A stretch of DNA of 64,000 nt from Auriscalpium vulgare (Eukaryota > Basidiomycota > Agaricomycetes > Russulales > Auriscalpiaceae): contig JAHBBC010000005.1 of assembly GCA_019915015.1 (NCBI GenBank), positions 2,046,001 through 2,110,000 of the forward strand. The letters run 5' to 3'. The notes beneath the pieces were generated by a model. It ran no database searches, was not told where the DNA came from, and saw only the letters and a program-made list of their open reading frames with translations. Both the position numbers and the translations under genes were made by a program. Position 1 is the first letter of the stretch. Each line of letters starts with the position of its first letter. This document shows positions 21,375 to 32,714 of this stretch, piece after piece.

Positions 21375-22514
21375 GTGGATTTCCGCAATATGAACATCTA
21401 TGGTCAGCTCGACGGGCCGCCCCGCTTCCTTCCGCGCTGCAAGCCAGGCCGGCAGGCCGACGTAGCTTGGGTGCTTAAGTACCATGGATCTAGCCTACTA
21501 TGTGCTTCCGAGTTCGACACCTGCTCGACTTTGAGCGTAGTAAGCGTGGTGAGCGCAGGCAGGAACTCCTCTGCAGGGGGTCGCTTGCGACCACGCGGAC
21601 AAGCGCATTCGCAGCGTCTCCGTTGACCTCGAGGGTGCGCAGGCCGGCGCTGTCACCGCCAATCAGCGGCCAGGCGGCATTCTCTTTCCAGCCGCGAGCA
21701 AGAAATCAGGTGAAGAGCCCCCCGGCGCGTTCATGTGCCAGGCGGAGACCTTGATGGCAAAGTCGGCCGTTAACGGATGGTCTTCTGCATCATCGTCCAG
21801 TGGCGGCGGGGCGATGACGAGCTTGGAGAAGGGCGCGCGCGGCAAAGCGAGGTAGGTCGAGAATTCGTGGTCGAACACCGCGGGCTCATGTTTGCACCAG
21901 TAGTAAACGAGGATGTGAAGCGGGATGGAGGGTGGAAAGGCGATATGGCGAAGGAGGTCAGCACCGCGGGCGACATCTGGGTGAGATTCGGAAGTGTGAC
22001 AATACGCTGCGGCGGCGGCACTGGCGCTGTGCCCGATGACGTCGTCCAGCAGGCGCCAGTTCTTATAGAACCAGGATTAACGTCGCAGTGTGTCGGTGCG
22101 GCATAGATTTGAGGATATAAAATCCAAGTCGTTAAAGACGGTTCTCAAGTCAAGGCCCAGCTTTTGCGGATGAAGAGCGCGATGGTGAACGGAGCGTCCT
22201 GAGCGCGGACGAGCATGAGGTCTCACGCCACTCAAATGAGAGGGTGAGCGCAATGTTGGCCCAAATGGTGGGCTGCGCGAGCGCGATGCACCGAAAGTGC
22301 TGGCAGGTGATTGATCCGATCAATGTGGCCACGGTAAGGAGGATCTTTGGCAGCGACGCAGGCGAAGACGATTGCGAGCAGTTCTGGTGGGATACTCCGA
22401 GTCGTAGTGAGCCAAAGGTCGCCGGCGTCCCCACCCTAGTTTTACCCCGGCTCGCGAGGATTTCCTGCAAATCTGATCAAGAGACGAGTCAGCTACAGTT
22501 CTTCGCTTGCGCAC
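21375..22514 (-). pseudogene. F-box family relic (N-terminus lost)
   Basis: The minus strand carries pieces of the same F-box family as 15915-17663: HFRCIALAQPTIWANIALTL near 22240-22300, NLTQMSPAVLTSFA near 21955-22000, FDHEFSTYLALPRAPFSKLV near 21830-21875, and matches to the C-terminal region (Leu-rich, AGRNSSAGG antisense) down to 21400. The order is preserved but frames change repeatedly, several internal segments are deleted, and the F-box start is missing. It is a non-functional duplicate. Confidence 0.8.
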
Positions 22515-22800
22515 AACTGCCTACAACTTTTTGTATCTCGACATCCATTCACCGAAGGCCAAGGATGACAAAAATAATATTACACTGAGACAACTCACAG
22601 AAGAGTCGAGCGGCGGATTGATGCCCCGGGTGCGCCATGCACTGAATTGCCCGTGAGTCTCGGGATTTGACGTGGGCGCTATGAGTACTGTGATCGGGCT
22701 ATATAGCTCACCGACACTGAATCTTTGAGTCAGACGTTATAAAGCACATCGACACGGTAAATGCAAGAGCACTCACCCCCGTCGCTAATAACAAGTTACC

Positions 22801-24076
22801 ATGCCCTCCTCCAAGCAGAAAGCTGCCGTCGTCGGGACTGACGGCGGTGTCGCCCTCGGCGAGGTAGATGTCCAGAAACCCGGGCCTGGCGAGATTCTCG
22901 TCAAGATCGTCGCCGCTGCCCAGAACCCCATCGACCGTGCGCATCTCCCATCCAGTCCCACTGCCCCGAGCTGAAAATACACCTACCAGTCAAACTGATC
23001 CATGCGAATCAAATTGGCTCCGTGCTAGGATGCGACTTTGCCGGTGTCGTTGAGGAAATCGGGCCCGACGTGCCAGAGGGACTGAGGACCGTCGGCGAGC
23101 GTGTCGCGGGCTTCGTGCTGGGCGGTGAGCAGCTACTCTCCGAGTCTATGAAGGGACAGGGACAGTGTGCTGACAGTGCCGGGTCGTGCAGACGTCAGCG
23201 GACCGAGCGGCGCCTTCACCGAGTACGTCGTTGCGACCGCCGACCTCGTCATACACATCCCCGACGACTGGACTTTCGAGGAGGGCGCGCAGCTTGGCAT
23301 TGTCGCATACACCACTTGCCAAGTCCTCTACCAGACGCACTCCTTCCCCACGCCGCTCGACGAGCCCTTGCCCGCATCCACCGCGCCAACGCTCCTCGTC
23401 ACTGGCGGGGCCTCATCCGTTGGACTGTATGTGATTCAGTTCGCCGCGCTTGCGGGCCTCCGTGTCATCACAACAGCGCGCCCCGCAAGCTTCGACCTCG
23501 TGAAGGCGTACGGCGCCCATGCCGTGGTCGATTACACCGCGCCCGATGCGCCCGCGCAGATTCGCGCGCTCGCAGGCGGGCCCCTGCTGCACATCGTGGA
23601 CTGCATCGGCGAGTACGGGACGCCGGAGCTCGTTGCGGCGGTGGCTGCAGACGCTGGCACGCTCGTCGCGACCACGGTGCCGTATGCCACGCCGCTCGAG
23701 AGCGCGGGTACGACAGTCGCGTTCGCACTATCATTCCATCTCCTCGGGAAGGTGCGTCGTGCGCTTGACGGTCAAGCTGGTGCTGACGGGTGACGGGCAG
23801 CCGATCCAGTTCCCATTCCCCGGTCCGCGGGACGAGGCGCTTGCGGAGCTCGGTAAGAAGTACACGAAGCTCATCGAGGCGGTCGTCGCTACGGGGAAGA
23901 TCAAGCCGAACCCCGTGCTCCTCATCCTGGGCGGGGTTGCAGGTGTCGCGCAGGGCTTCCAATACGCTGCGGAGGGAAAGGTGCGTCGTCTGGGCGGGAG
24001 AGAAATTGGTTGCTGACGTCCTGCTTTCGGATAGGTCCACGGGCACAAGGTCACCTACAGGATCGCCGAGCCATAG
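22801..24076 (+). CDS. MDR-family (zinc-binding-type) NAD(P)H oxidoreductase, TOXD-like
   Basis: Medium-chain dehydrogenase/reductase, resembling quinone oxidoreductases and the stand-alone trans-enoyl reductases of fungal metabolism. ATG 22801 gives MPSSKQKAAVVGTDGGVALG; the GroES-like half continues with PGPGEILVKIVAAAQNPID, spliced to LKLIHANQIGSVLGCDFAGV and GERVAGFVLGG. After an intron comes SGAFTEYVVA. The Rossmann half shows LLVTGGASSVGLYVIQFAAL (nucleotide-binding Gly-rich loop), VITTARPASFDLVKAYGA, AVVDYTAP and LLHIVDCIGE. The last exons are PIQFPFPGPRDEALAEL and VHGHKVTYRIAEP, stop at 24076. No Cys/His cluster of zinc-binding alcohol dehydrogenases is visible, so zinc-independent reductase activity is likelier. 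There is no polyketide synthase in the window. Substrate unknown. Confidence 0.85.
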
Positions 24077-24745
24077 TAGATCGGATGATGGCGGGATAGC
24101 AGGAGCACCGACATGTAGGAATCGGGCAGGCACGACGGACATTACAGGGTTTGTAGAACCCCAAATCCCGTTGGAATGCCGGATAGGGCATCTGAGACAT
24201 TGCAGGGTTTACGACGTGAGTGAGAAACAGAATGGGCGGTGAACTTCGCGGTGAAACCCGCGATGGAGATGGTGAAGAAGACGTTGTACGTGCCAATAAC
24301 GCAGTAAGACATTTCCATGGTACAGAGAAGTTTTCTGATATGAAGTGCAGGCGGGTGGACGAACTCTGAAGATAGCGAAGTCGATAAGATGGTGTTCCAA
24401 AGTTTGAGGCAGGTAAGTAGAGCGCGTCGAATGTGAGAGATGGGTTTGACAACTGTGGGACGTCCTTTCCAACGGCCCGTTCTCGAGGTCGCACAGCTAC
24501 AGCTGCATGGATTTCTTGTGGACTTCATGCACGAACTGACCTGGAACTTGAAGTAACCCGGCGTCTAGGTCGGCGACTAGGCGAACGACCACACGTGCAG
24601 TCCCAGATCTCCTCGGGGCAGCTGTTCGCTCTTGAGCTGCCCGAACCGCGCCCCAGCACTGTGACGGCGAATCGGCTCCTCTGCTGCAGGGTACGCCGAA
24701 TGCCCAGTCGTCGTTGAGGGTAGACCAGATGCATCCGGAATGACT
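24077..24745. other. Intergenic stretch without recognised gene
   Basis: Open frames of 85-150 codons exist on both strands but have no family motif and overlap one another, which suggests chance. Between 24560 and 24720 the sequence is GC-rich and could be another decayed coding fragment, but I could not identify it. Confidence 0.3.
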
Positions 24746-24835
24746 GTTTACTCGAGGGTTGGTTGCAGGGAAGTTGTGTCGCCCGACCGTTGTCCTCGCT
24801 CGCCGCCGGTCTATGAAGCGGCGAATTGAAATAAG
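24746..24835 (-). pseudogene. Small relic of F-box gene 5' end
   Basis: The sequence around 24752-24790 is nearly the same as 32568-32610, and matches the reverse complement of 16088-16120, both of which encode the region just before the F-box (TSLQPTLEET). Only about 70-90 bp are left. It sits beside the CCT4-derived fragment, consistent with common origin from one F-box/CCT4 unit. Confidence 0.45.
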
Positions 24836-24949
24836 TATTGGAACATGTCACAGATCTTAGTGAAATGATAGTCTTCAAGGCCGACCATGCGTGGTTGTTC
24901 CGCCTGCAAGATGTGAGAGGAGCCGGGGAGAGACAAGGAGAATTTGAAG

Positions 24950-25810
24950 TTTCAACGCCCGGGTGTCGGCAACTGCCGATCTGGCGGCAGTCCGTCGCAG
25001 AATAAATTTTCTTCAAACCTGTGGCTATCTTCCCGGGCCTAGATTCAGCGACGTGATACGTACATGCTTCTCTCTATTCAAAGCATGCAGGAGTCGTAAC
25101 AGGACGCAATAACTTGACATCTTGTGTTTCTTCCATCCGTGATAGCATTGGAGACTGCGAGGATGCTTCAGGACCTGCAGAAGGCTGCTGCACCTATAAA
25201 AATTGCAGCCAAGGACGAAAATATTCACCATCGAGCTTGACAGCAGTGGCATCGTGATGGCCAGAGGCAGTCAGGCAAGTTACTTATACGATTGGAATTT
25301 GGCAGTTGGTGAAAGTCCGAAGTTCTCTTGCTGGTCGAGCACAAAACATACCTCGAGCTACTAATAGATACACAAAAATGCGAGGAGATGTGAAACCCAT
25401 AACGGCTTCATTTTCTAAGGCGTAAGTAGCGGATGGTTGTAGACTGATGCACACCAGATTTGGTTGGATACATGGGTACTACGGGAGTTGCCGGTCGCTC
25501 CTCAGTGCCTCACGCGTCGTTTGCACCTCGCGTTTTCTCCTTGTGTGTCATCCGATGTCGTCAAGAAGCGGTTTTTGACCCACCCCTTCCGTATCATGGG
25601 TATCATGGCGATACTGATTATTCTCACATGGATAGCGCGCTGATCGGTAGAGGCGGCGCGCCTGAGATCCACGTCTCGCGGGCGCTCTCGCAGTATGCGC
25701 ACTCGCTGAAGGGCATGGAGGCTTACTGCTTCCAGGCGTACGCGGACGCGCTCGAAGCCATCCCAACGAGACGCGGTAGGTGTACAGACCGATGGGGGAC
25801 CAAGAAGTAA
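24950..25810 (+). pseudogene. Rearranged CCT4 copy: upstream region fused to an internal exon
   Basis: Bases 24950-25530 match the reverse complement of 35205-35800, the region upstream of the intact CCT4 gene. Immediately after, 25540-25800 matches the reverse complement of about 33455-33655, including an intron and the CCT4 segment [20 protein letters not shown] and [14 protein letters not shown]. About 1.5 kb that lies between these two parts in the intact gene, including the start codon and the ATP-binding half, is missing. The block is therefore an inverted, internally deleted duplicate and cannot make a chaperonin subunit. Confidence 0.8.
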
Positions 25811-25984
25811 CTTGTACAGTGTTTAGGGGGAGGGGGGGTACTTCCAAGTTCCCCGTTTCGTCCATGATGATGGGCAATGACGTTCCAAATGACTACATAG
25901 GACCAGGAGAAAAACGAGACGCCCGGACCCACTTCCCACCGTGCTTGCCAGCATAGGATGTCAGCCTGTCGGCAATATTGTTAT
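25811..25984. other. Spacer after the CCT4 relic, nothing recognised
   Basis: Includes a short G run near 25827-25838. No conserved reading frame is visible. Confidence 0.3.
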
Positions 25985-26210
25985 GTATAGTTGCTGCGCA
26001 TACCGTGACAGTCGCCCAGCTGCTGCGCATACCCAGCTGCTGCGCATGCAGTCACTCAGCTGCTGCGCAGACAGTCACCCAGCACAGCGCATAAAAAAAT
26101 CACTGCGATAGTCGGCTGCGATGCCGAACTAATCAGATACTGCAGTTGGTAATCAGATACGTGCGCGGTTGGTTTATCAGATACTGCGGTCGGTTCGGAT
26201 CTCTGGCCAA
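25985..26210. repeat. Short direct repeats upstream of the MFS transporter
   Basis: From about 25992 to 26095 a unit containing CAGCTGCTGCGCA recurs four to five times with spacers such as TACC, TGCAGTCACT and GACAGTCACC. A second unit, ATCAGATACTGC or a variant followed by GGTTGGT/TCGGTTCGG, occurs about three times at 26133-26200. The core CAGCTG is a palindromic E-box-type hexamer. The repeats lie 180-400 bp upstream of the transporter start and could be a regulatory array or just a minisatellite. Confidence 0.6.
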
Positions 26211-26391
26211 TGGGAGTGCGTGGCGGCACTCGAAGCCGAACGGCTTCAGTTGGCGGCATGTGGACTACACGAAAAGTCACAACCTTTTCGCAATCAAAAT
26301 AAGAACACAGAAACATGCACCAGGGTCGTCGGTGCTCCTCTCACTCTCACCGTCATTCCCTCCTTCCCCCCGCCCGTCGACGGACAGCATC

Positions 26392-28893
26392 ATGTCCAAC
26401 ACCAATCCCGCACCCTCGGTCGCCGCCTCGCCCCCCGACGAGAAAAGCGTGAAGGCGAGCGCAGGCGCATCCTGGAAGGCGAACGAACAACATGTCTTGC
26501 CAAAGAACCGCCTCTGGATCGTGTTCCCCGGGCTCATGGCCTGCACCTTCTTGGCTGCCTTGGATCAGGTGCGTGTTTATTGCGCGCTTCAGGCGTGTTG
26601 GCCAACCCAGCCATAAGACCATCGTGGCGACCGCCTTGCCGACCATTGTCGAACGCTTAGGCGGAGGGAAGAACTACAGCTGGGTGGGAAGGTGTGTTCC
26701 CCTCGAGTCGCGCATGCGGCGTTGTTCACCCCCGTTTGAGCACAGTTCCTACTTGCTCGCCGCAGCTGCACTTTCTCCGCTCTACGGCAAGCTCTCCGAT
26801 CTCATAGGTCGCAAGCCCATCCTCTACGCTGCTATCGGCACCTTCTTGGTATGTGTCATCATCCGAGATTCGGCGCTAGAATTCATTCCGTTCCCAAAAG
26901 GTTGGGTCGGCACTATGCGGCGCAGCCCAGAGTATGACGTGGCTCATCATCGCTCGTGCCGTTCAAGGTATTGGCGGAGGCGGCATCATCCAGCTCGTCC
27001 AGATCACCATATCTGACATTGTCTCCCTGCAAGAGTAAGTCTGCCGTCCGATGCATGTGAATGCCCGGGCTCAATGAAAATTGCAGCCGTGGTAAATTTG
27101 GCGGATTCCTCGGTGCCACATGGGGCATCGCTAGGTGCGCTAGTTTGCTGCAAATTCGACTCACACATAATCGACCACCGTACGAACAGTGTCGTCGGTC
27201 CATTGCTCGGAGGTGTTTTTACAGATCATGTTTCATGGCGATGGTGAGCCCAACCGACACAGCGTGCGCCGAACTTTCCTGAGGCGTTCACAGGTGTTTC
27301 TTTGTCAACCTGTACGCAATGCGCGCAGCCGATGCATGGCGCAGATACTGACGGTATTCATAGGCCCACGGGAGGCATTGCATTCGCAATTCTCTTTTTC
27401 TTCCTGAACTTGAACCCACATCAAGGCATGACCCTTCGGCAACACGCCGCGCAATTCGACTTCCTCGGGCTATTCTTGCTTGTGAGCGGCGTAATCTGCA
27501 TGCTCATCGGCTTTAACAACAGCGAAACGACTTGTATGCTTCACTTTACTTTTGCCAGCACAATCAGCTCATAGTATCCCCAGGGGACGACGCGGAGACC
27601 ATCGCGCTGCTTGTTGTGGGAAGCGTGCTGTTCTTCCTGGGCGGCGTCAACGAGGTGTTTACGTCGCGCTCGCCCATCGTGCCGCCTCGTTTGTTTAGGG
27701 TGCGTACCGGTGCTTTAGATTGCACTTGCGTAGCTGACTGGCCGCCCCACGCAGACACGCACAACGGGCATCATCTTAATCACCAATTTGCTGCACGCCA
27801 TCACTTTCTTCACCGGTGGGTTCACTTTTCGAAGCCTTGTCCGCCGACCACTTATTCGGACGCCGTAGGTGCCTTCTACCTGCCACTCTACTTTCAGGTG
27901 CTCGGTTCCTCGGCGACGGGTGCCGGAGTCAAGTTAGTCCTTTCGCCTCGTCAGTTGTCCTGCACGCGTTGACCCATGTCGTCAGGATGCTCCCATTTTC
28001 CCTCGCCGCCGCCGCCGTCTCCGCAGCCTCGGGAATCCTCCTCACGCGCCTTGGACACTACCGCCCGATCATCTGGTTCGCGTATGCGATGATGGTGCTC
28101 GGTTGGGGTCTGACGACGACGCTGGACGACCATTCCAATACGTGCGTATGCTATCGTAGATTACCACACAACGGTTGCCTGACACCGCGATACAGGGCAA
28201 AGAAAGTGCTGTACCTGCTCGTCACTGCGACGGGTATCGGCTGCCTGTTCCAGACACCCTTGATCGCGCTGCAAGCCGCGATGCCCCTCAAGGACATGGC
28301 CACCTCCACCGCAGCGTTCGGCTTCATCCGGTTGGCCCACCCCACTTACCCTCTCTCCGTCCAGCTCTACTAAGCCCCATGTAGCACATTAGGCGGCACC
28401 GTCGGCGTGTCGATCGGCCAGGCGATCTACTCGAGCGTCCTGCGGAAGAAAATTAGGACGCTCGACCTGCGTGGCGTGCCCTTCGACACGAGCCCCACAG
28501 GGCTGAGCGAGAGTGTGCGCCTGCTGAAGGACATCCAGGACCCCGTCGTGCGCGGCGAGATCATCCACGCGTACAGCAAGTCCATCGCGACCATCTGGGT
28601 GGTGAACGCCCCGCTCGTCGGCGTCGGGCTCATCATGGGTGCGTCGCTCGCGGTTTGTGCGTGTGTGTTTGCGTGTGCTGACGGCGCGCGCAGTGCTGTT
28701 CTTAAAGGGCTATACGCTGAAGCGCAACACGGTGCGCGCGGCGCCGACGGACGTGGAGGCGGCCCCGGCGGCGGCGCCCGGCGTGGACGCGCTCGACGAG
28801 AAGCGGGAGGTGTCGGGGCGCGTGAGCGTGGAGAAGGAGAGCAGCGCGGATACACAGGCCGGCGAGGTGGAGACGGAGAAGGAAAAGGAGTGA
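26392..28893 (+). CDS. MFS multidrug transporter, DHA2 (14-TM) type
   Basis: Plasma-membrane proton antiporter of the drug:H+ antiporter-2 group. The start 26392 (MSNTNPAPSVAASPPDEKS) gives a hydrophilic cytosolic N-terminus, then NRLWIVFPGLMACTFLAALD (TM1) spliced to TIVATALPTIV. LSPLYGKLSDLIGRKPILY (near 26780-26830) is the conserved loop between TM2 and TM3 (motif A), and IIARAVQGIGGGGI near 26950-26990 is the antiporter-type TM4 region. RGKFGGFLGATWGIAS is spliced to VVGPLLGGVFTDHVSWRW with a very short exon encoding CFFVNL. Later TMs include FAILFFFLNL, ALLVVGSVLFFLGG, AFYLPLYFQVLG, MLPFSLAAAAVSAASGILLT and TIWVVNAPLVGVGLI. It ends in a charged cytosolic tail (EVETEKEKE) at 28893. About ten introns; all junctions I checked keep frame. 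The E-box-like repeats upstream may matter for regulation. Confidence 0.9.
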
Positions 28894-29216
28894 TGGGGGC
28901 CACGCCCTTGCCCTGGTGTGTGTTGGCTGGGATGAGGAGATAGATCTTTGGATAGGAGACTAACGTTGTGTGTTAGCGAGAGGGTGCATGGCACATATGC
29001 GGAGCGGACATGGCAGACGGTTGGGTATGGCGGCAAGTGCCAAGTCGCACGGTCATCTGCCCGCGGTTTATAAGACGAGAGAATTAGATGTCGAGACCAT
29101 TGCGAGGAAGGCGCCCTTCATCGCGTCATTGCTCTCCGTGGTTTCTCAGCGATGTCCGTCGATTATAAAGACCTCGCTGTTCTTGTACCCCCCTCAGAAC
29201 ATCCGATCAGTGAGTC
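28894..29216. other. Intergenic stretch between transporter and dioxygenase
   Basis: 323 bp holding the 3' end of the transporter transcript and the promoter of the dioxygenase. TTTATAAGACG near 29069-29079 and ATTATAAAGACC near 29161-29172 are AT-rich TATA-like candidates for the latter. No coding segment is recognised. Confidence 0.35.
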
Positions 29217-30648
29217 ATGTCCGAGCCCGCCTTCACCGCCGTGCCCGTCCTCGACTACGCCCTCCTCGACGACGACACCACCCGCCCCGCATTCATCGCA
29301 CAGCTCCGCCATGCCCTCATCAACGTCGGCTTCCTCTACCTCGCCAACCCGCCCGTCACCCCCACCACCACCGACACCGTCGTCGCCTTCCTCCCGCGCG
29401 TCTTTGCGCTCCCGCAGCCCCTGAAGGACGCCGTGCGCATGTCCAACAGCGAGCACTTTCTCGGCTACTCGCGCCTCGGCGTCGAGCGCACCCGCGGCGC
29501 CGCCGACCAGCGCGAGCAGTTCGACTTTGCCACCCCGCACGAGAACACTTGGGCCCCGGGCCGTCCGGACTACCTCAGACTCTGGGGCCCGTCTCAGGTG
29601 CGCCGCTTTCGTTGAACTTGATTGACTCTGTATCCCTGATGATGCCCCGTGGACAGTGGCCAGATGAGCACGCCGTCCTTGGCTTCAAGGCCGCCTTCCT
29701 CGCATACCTCGCAGACGTCGAGGCCCTCAGCTATGCCTTCATTGCGCTCATCGCAGAGGCGCTCGGCGTCCCGCCCGCCGCGCTCACCCGTTTCTACGAC
29801 GCCCCCGAGCGCATGCAGCATCGCGCCAAGATCGTCAAATACCCCGCGCGCCCCACGGACGCCGTCTCCGCCGCGCAGGGCGTCGGCCCGCACTTCGACG
29901 CGGGCTTCCTCACCTTCGTGCGCGCCGCTGCCCCCCGCCGCACGTCGAGCGCATGCTGACGCACCGGTGCAGCTGCTGCAGGCCTCGGACCACCCCGGGC
30001 TGCAGGTGCAGAACCTCGCGGGCGCGTGGATCGATGTCCCGCCCAAGCCGCACACCTTTGTCGTGAACATAGGCAAAGGTACGTCGCCGCCTCCGCCCCG
30101 CCCTCACTCCGTCTCACCGATGTGTGCCCCCAGCGCTGGAGGCTGTGACGCAGGGCCTCGCGCGCGCGACCTCGCACCGCGTGCTCGCGCCGCCCGTGGG
30201 CTCGACGCCGCGGTATTCGGTCCCCTTCTTCCAGAACATCGCCCAGGACCTGCGCATCGGCGAGATGACGCTCGACTGTGCGTACCATCTCCCCTGCAAC
30301 TGATAGACACCTCATAAGTGCCGGTGTAGTCCCGGAAGAGGTGCTGCAGCTCAAGGAGCGGCGCGGCGAGCTCGGCGCAACAGACTGTACGTGATTCATT
30401 GGTAGGGGGATGGCCCGTATTGACGGCGCGAGCACAGCGGTCAATTTCTCGGAGTACGGGTCGTTACCATCGGGCCAAGTTACGCTCATCGGGCGCGTCA
30501 AGTGCGTACCGTCCTGCTAATAATATGGGCTCATGCTGATATCTGCGCGATTAACAGGAGCCACCCTGACGTCGCGCAGCGACACTATCCAGACCTTTTC
30601 CGGCAATTTTTCCCGGACGGGCTTCCTGAGTATGGTGAGGCGTACTAG
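29217..30648 (+). CDS. 2-oxoglutarate/Fe(II) dioxygenase, isopenicillin N synthase-like
   Basis: Non-heme iron oxygenase of the IPNS/2OG family, cytosolic. The start at 29217 gives MSEPAFTAVPVLDYALLDDD; the N-terminal DIOX_N region includes QLRHALINVGFLYLANPPV and FLGYSRLGVERT. The exon ends at GPSQ, and after an intron WPDEHAVLGFKAAFLAYL and SYAFIALIAEALGVPP follow. The iron ligands are visible: His-x-Asp in GVGPHFDAGFLTF (near 29880-29925) and the distal His in RATSHRVLAPPVGS (near 30155-30195), with Arg of PRYSVPFF (near 30210) as the co-substrate binder. QASDHPGLQVQNLAGAWIDV is the strand before the second half. The final exons encode VNFSEYGSLPSGQ and HPDVAQRHYPDLF and stop at 30648. Substrate unknown; many fungal members act in secondary metabolism, but no pathway genes are adjacent. 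Confidence 0.88.
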
Positions 30649-30695
30649 TATGGCCCTGGGCCCGCCCTTTGGGCGCATACAACTATGAACCAGCG

Positions 30696-31010
30696 CGCTA
30701 TCATGTGAGAATAATCAGTATCACCATGACACGGAACGGTGTGCCACGAACCGCTTCTTGCCGACGCATGCGTTCGCACTCCTCGAGGACGAGCTGCTGC
30801 CCATCGCAGGAATGCTGACCGTGCGACTCTTGTTCTTCACGCCTGTAATCTTGACGACCTCAGTGCCGTTCGTTTCCTCCACAAGGTCCGTATAGCTACC
30901 CCAGCTTGTCCTCGCTGAACGCCTCGATGTCCGCGACCGGCGTCAACCCAGGCTACCTCGTGAGGAAGTCGATCAGCCCACCCGCCGGCCTTCCATGGCC
31001 GCTCACTCAT
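30696..31010 (-). pseudogene. CCT4 relic (internal exon fragment)
   Basis: Matches 33560-33880 of the intact CCT4 gene, with small deletions (for example the stretch for the residues before MLTV is shortened and [11 protein letters not shown] codons are shifted) and no start or stop. It lies directly before the F-box relic at 31031, in the same relative order and orientation as intact CCT4 and the intact F-box gene at 33152-37691. Confidence 0.8.
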
Positions 31011-31030
31011 TATCGCCACCACTTATGCCT

Positions 31031-32714
31031 GACTGCCTCCGGTCGACTTCCGAAATATCAACATCCATGATCAGCTCGACGGGCCGCCCCGCTTCCTTCC
31101 GCGCTGCAAACTAGTTCCGTCATTGGGTGCCTAAACGTGCATCTGGGTGCTTCCATGTCCGACACTTGCTCAACAGTGGTGTTGTGTAGCGTAAGCGTGG
31201 TGAGCGAAGGCAGAAACTCCTCTGCAGGGGGGTTGTTTGCGACCGCGCGGGTAAGCGCGCTCGCGACGTTCCCGCTGACCTCGAGGGTGCGCAGGCCGGC
31301 GCTGTCACCGCCGGTCAGCGGCCACGCGGCGTTTTCGTTCCAGCTGTCATCCACGATCGTGAGCGCCTGCAGGTTGGGGGATGCAAATGCGCGCAGCGCA
31401 GCGGACGACAAAGCGGGTGCCCTGACCTCGAGACGGAACACATTGACCTGGAGCGAGAAATCGGGCGAAGAGCCGCCCGGCGCGTTCACGTGCCAGGCGG
31501 AGACCTCGATAGCAACGTCGGGCACGTACCTATGGTTTTCGTCGAACAGGGGCGGGGCGATGACGAGCTTGGCGACGGGTGCGCGCGGCAAAGCGAGGTA
31601 GGTCGACAACTCTTTGTCGAACACCGCAGGGTCATGGTCGCCCCAAATGTCGACGATGATGTGTAGTGGGGTGAAGGTGGGAAAGGCTATGTGGGGAAGG
31701 ATGTCAGCGCCGCGGGCGAGGAGCGTGCGCAGGTGCATCTCGGTGAGATTCGGAAGTGTGACAATACGTTGCGGCGCTACCGAGACACCTTGGTCGCCTG
31801 TGTTTCGTTCCATAGCCAAGGGCGGATTCAAGATGTTTACTTATTCTCAGCCTCTTGAGCTGCGGCATGTTATCCAACGCGTCGAGGAGTTGCGCCCAAC
31901 GGCGGCATTCTGACCAGTTTGCAGTCGTAAGTCATCTCGAGCGATGTCAGTCCCCGCATAAAGGGGATGTCCCATGGGTGCCGCGACGCCGTGGAAAGGG
32001 TAAGATGGCGCAGGCGCGGGGCGGCGTCACCGAGAAAGTGCGGAGGAAATTGGAAGGGATCGTTTGGATCGTCTTCCGGTCCGATGACCTCCAGGCGCTG
32101 CAAGACTGGCGCTGGGTACCCGACGAAGGAGTCCAGAAGGCGCCGGTTCGGCCACCCGGAAACGATTCGCAGTGTTTCGGTGCGGTATAGATGTGAGGAT
32201 ATAAATCCAGGTCCGTCGGCGGTACGACAAATTCAAACAAGATCCCCCGGCTGCCGCGTCGGAAGAGCGCGATGGTGAGCGGAACGTCCTGCGCGCGCAC
32301 GAGCATGAGCTCGCGCCACTCAGATGAGACGTCGAACGCAATATTGTTGGCCCAGATGGTGGGCTGCGCAATTGCGATGCGCCGAAAGTGCTGGCAGGTG
32401 AATGTAAGGTTGATTCAACCAAGGTCGACACCGTGGCAGAGATCTTTGGAGGCGACGTAGGCAAAGATGATCGCGAGAAGCTCGGGTGGGAGACGGCAAA
32501 TGGCCTGCAGGGCATTGTGCTCGGCGGCGTGGGCTCGCCGCACTGTGGCCTGCTCGTCAGTTTCCTCGAGCGTTGGTTGCAGGGAAGTTGTGTCGTCCGA
32601 TTTTTGAGCCTGCGCAAGCACTTCGTTCTCGCTCAAAGGACGCGTCGGGGGTCTATGACGCCGCAGAAAAAATGCAAGGCACCGAATACAGCGCTTTAAA
32701 GGGAGTCCGACCAT
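31031..32714 (-). pseudogene. F-box family relic, full length but frameshifted
   Basis: On the minus strand the whole F-box gene can be followed: start near 32714 (MVGLPLKRCIRCLAFFLRRH), F-box ICRLPPELLAIIFAYVASKD near 32420-32500, then a frame change at the VDLG/LNQ region, further changes near 32250, 32100 and 31900, and a long final frame 31831-31058 (NLTEMHLRTLLARGADILPH ... FLPSLTTLTLHN). At least four frame changes and a truncated C-terminus show it is inactive. It is closest in layout to 35946-37691. Confidence 0.85.

Noticed and set aside
25025..25252. Short ORF of 75-77 codons present in both copies of the CCT4 upstream repeat (also 35502-35735)
   Set aside because: The two versions differ at many residues and by a six-base indel in a short stretch, with no sign of protein-level constraint; it is better explained as part of a duplicated intergenic block.
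28407..28943. ORF running past the end of the MFS transporter in another frame
   Set aside because: It reads through the last intron; the spliced frame ending at 28893 keeps the charged tail and fits the family.
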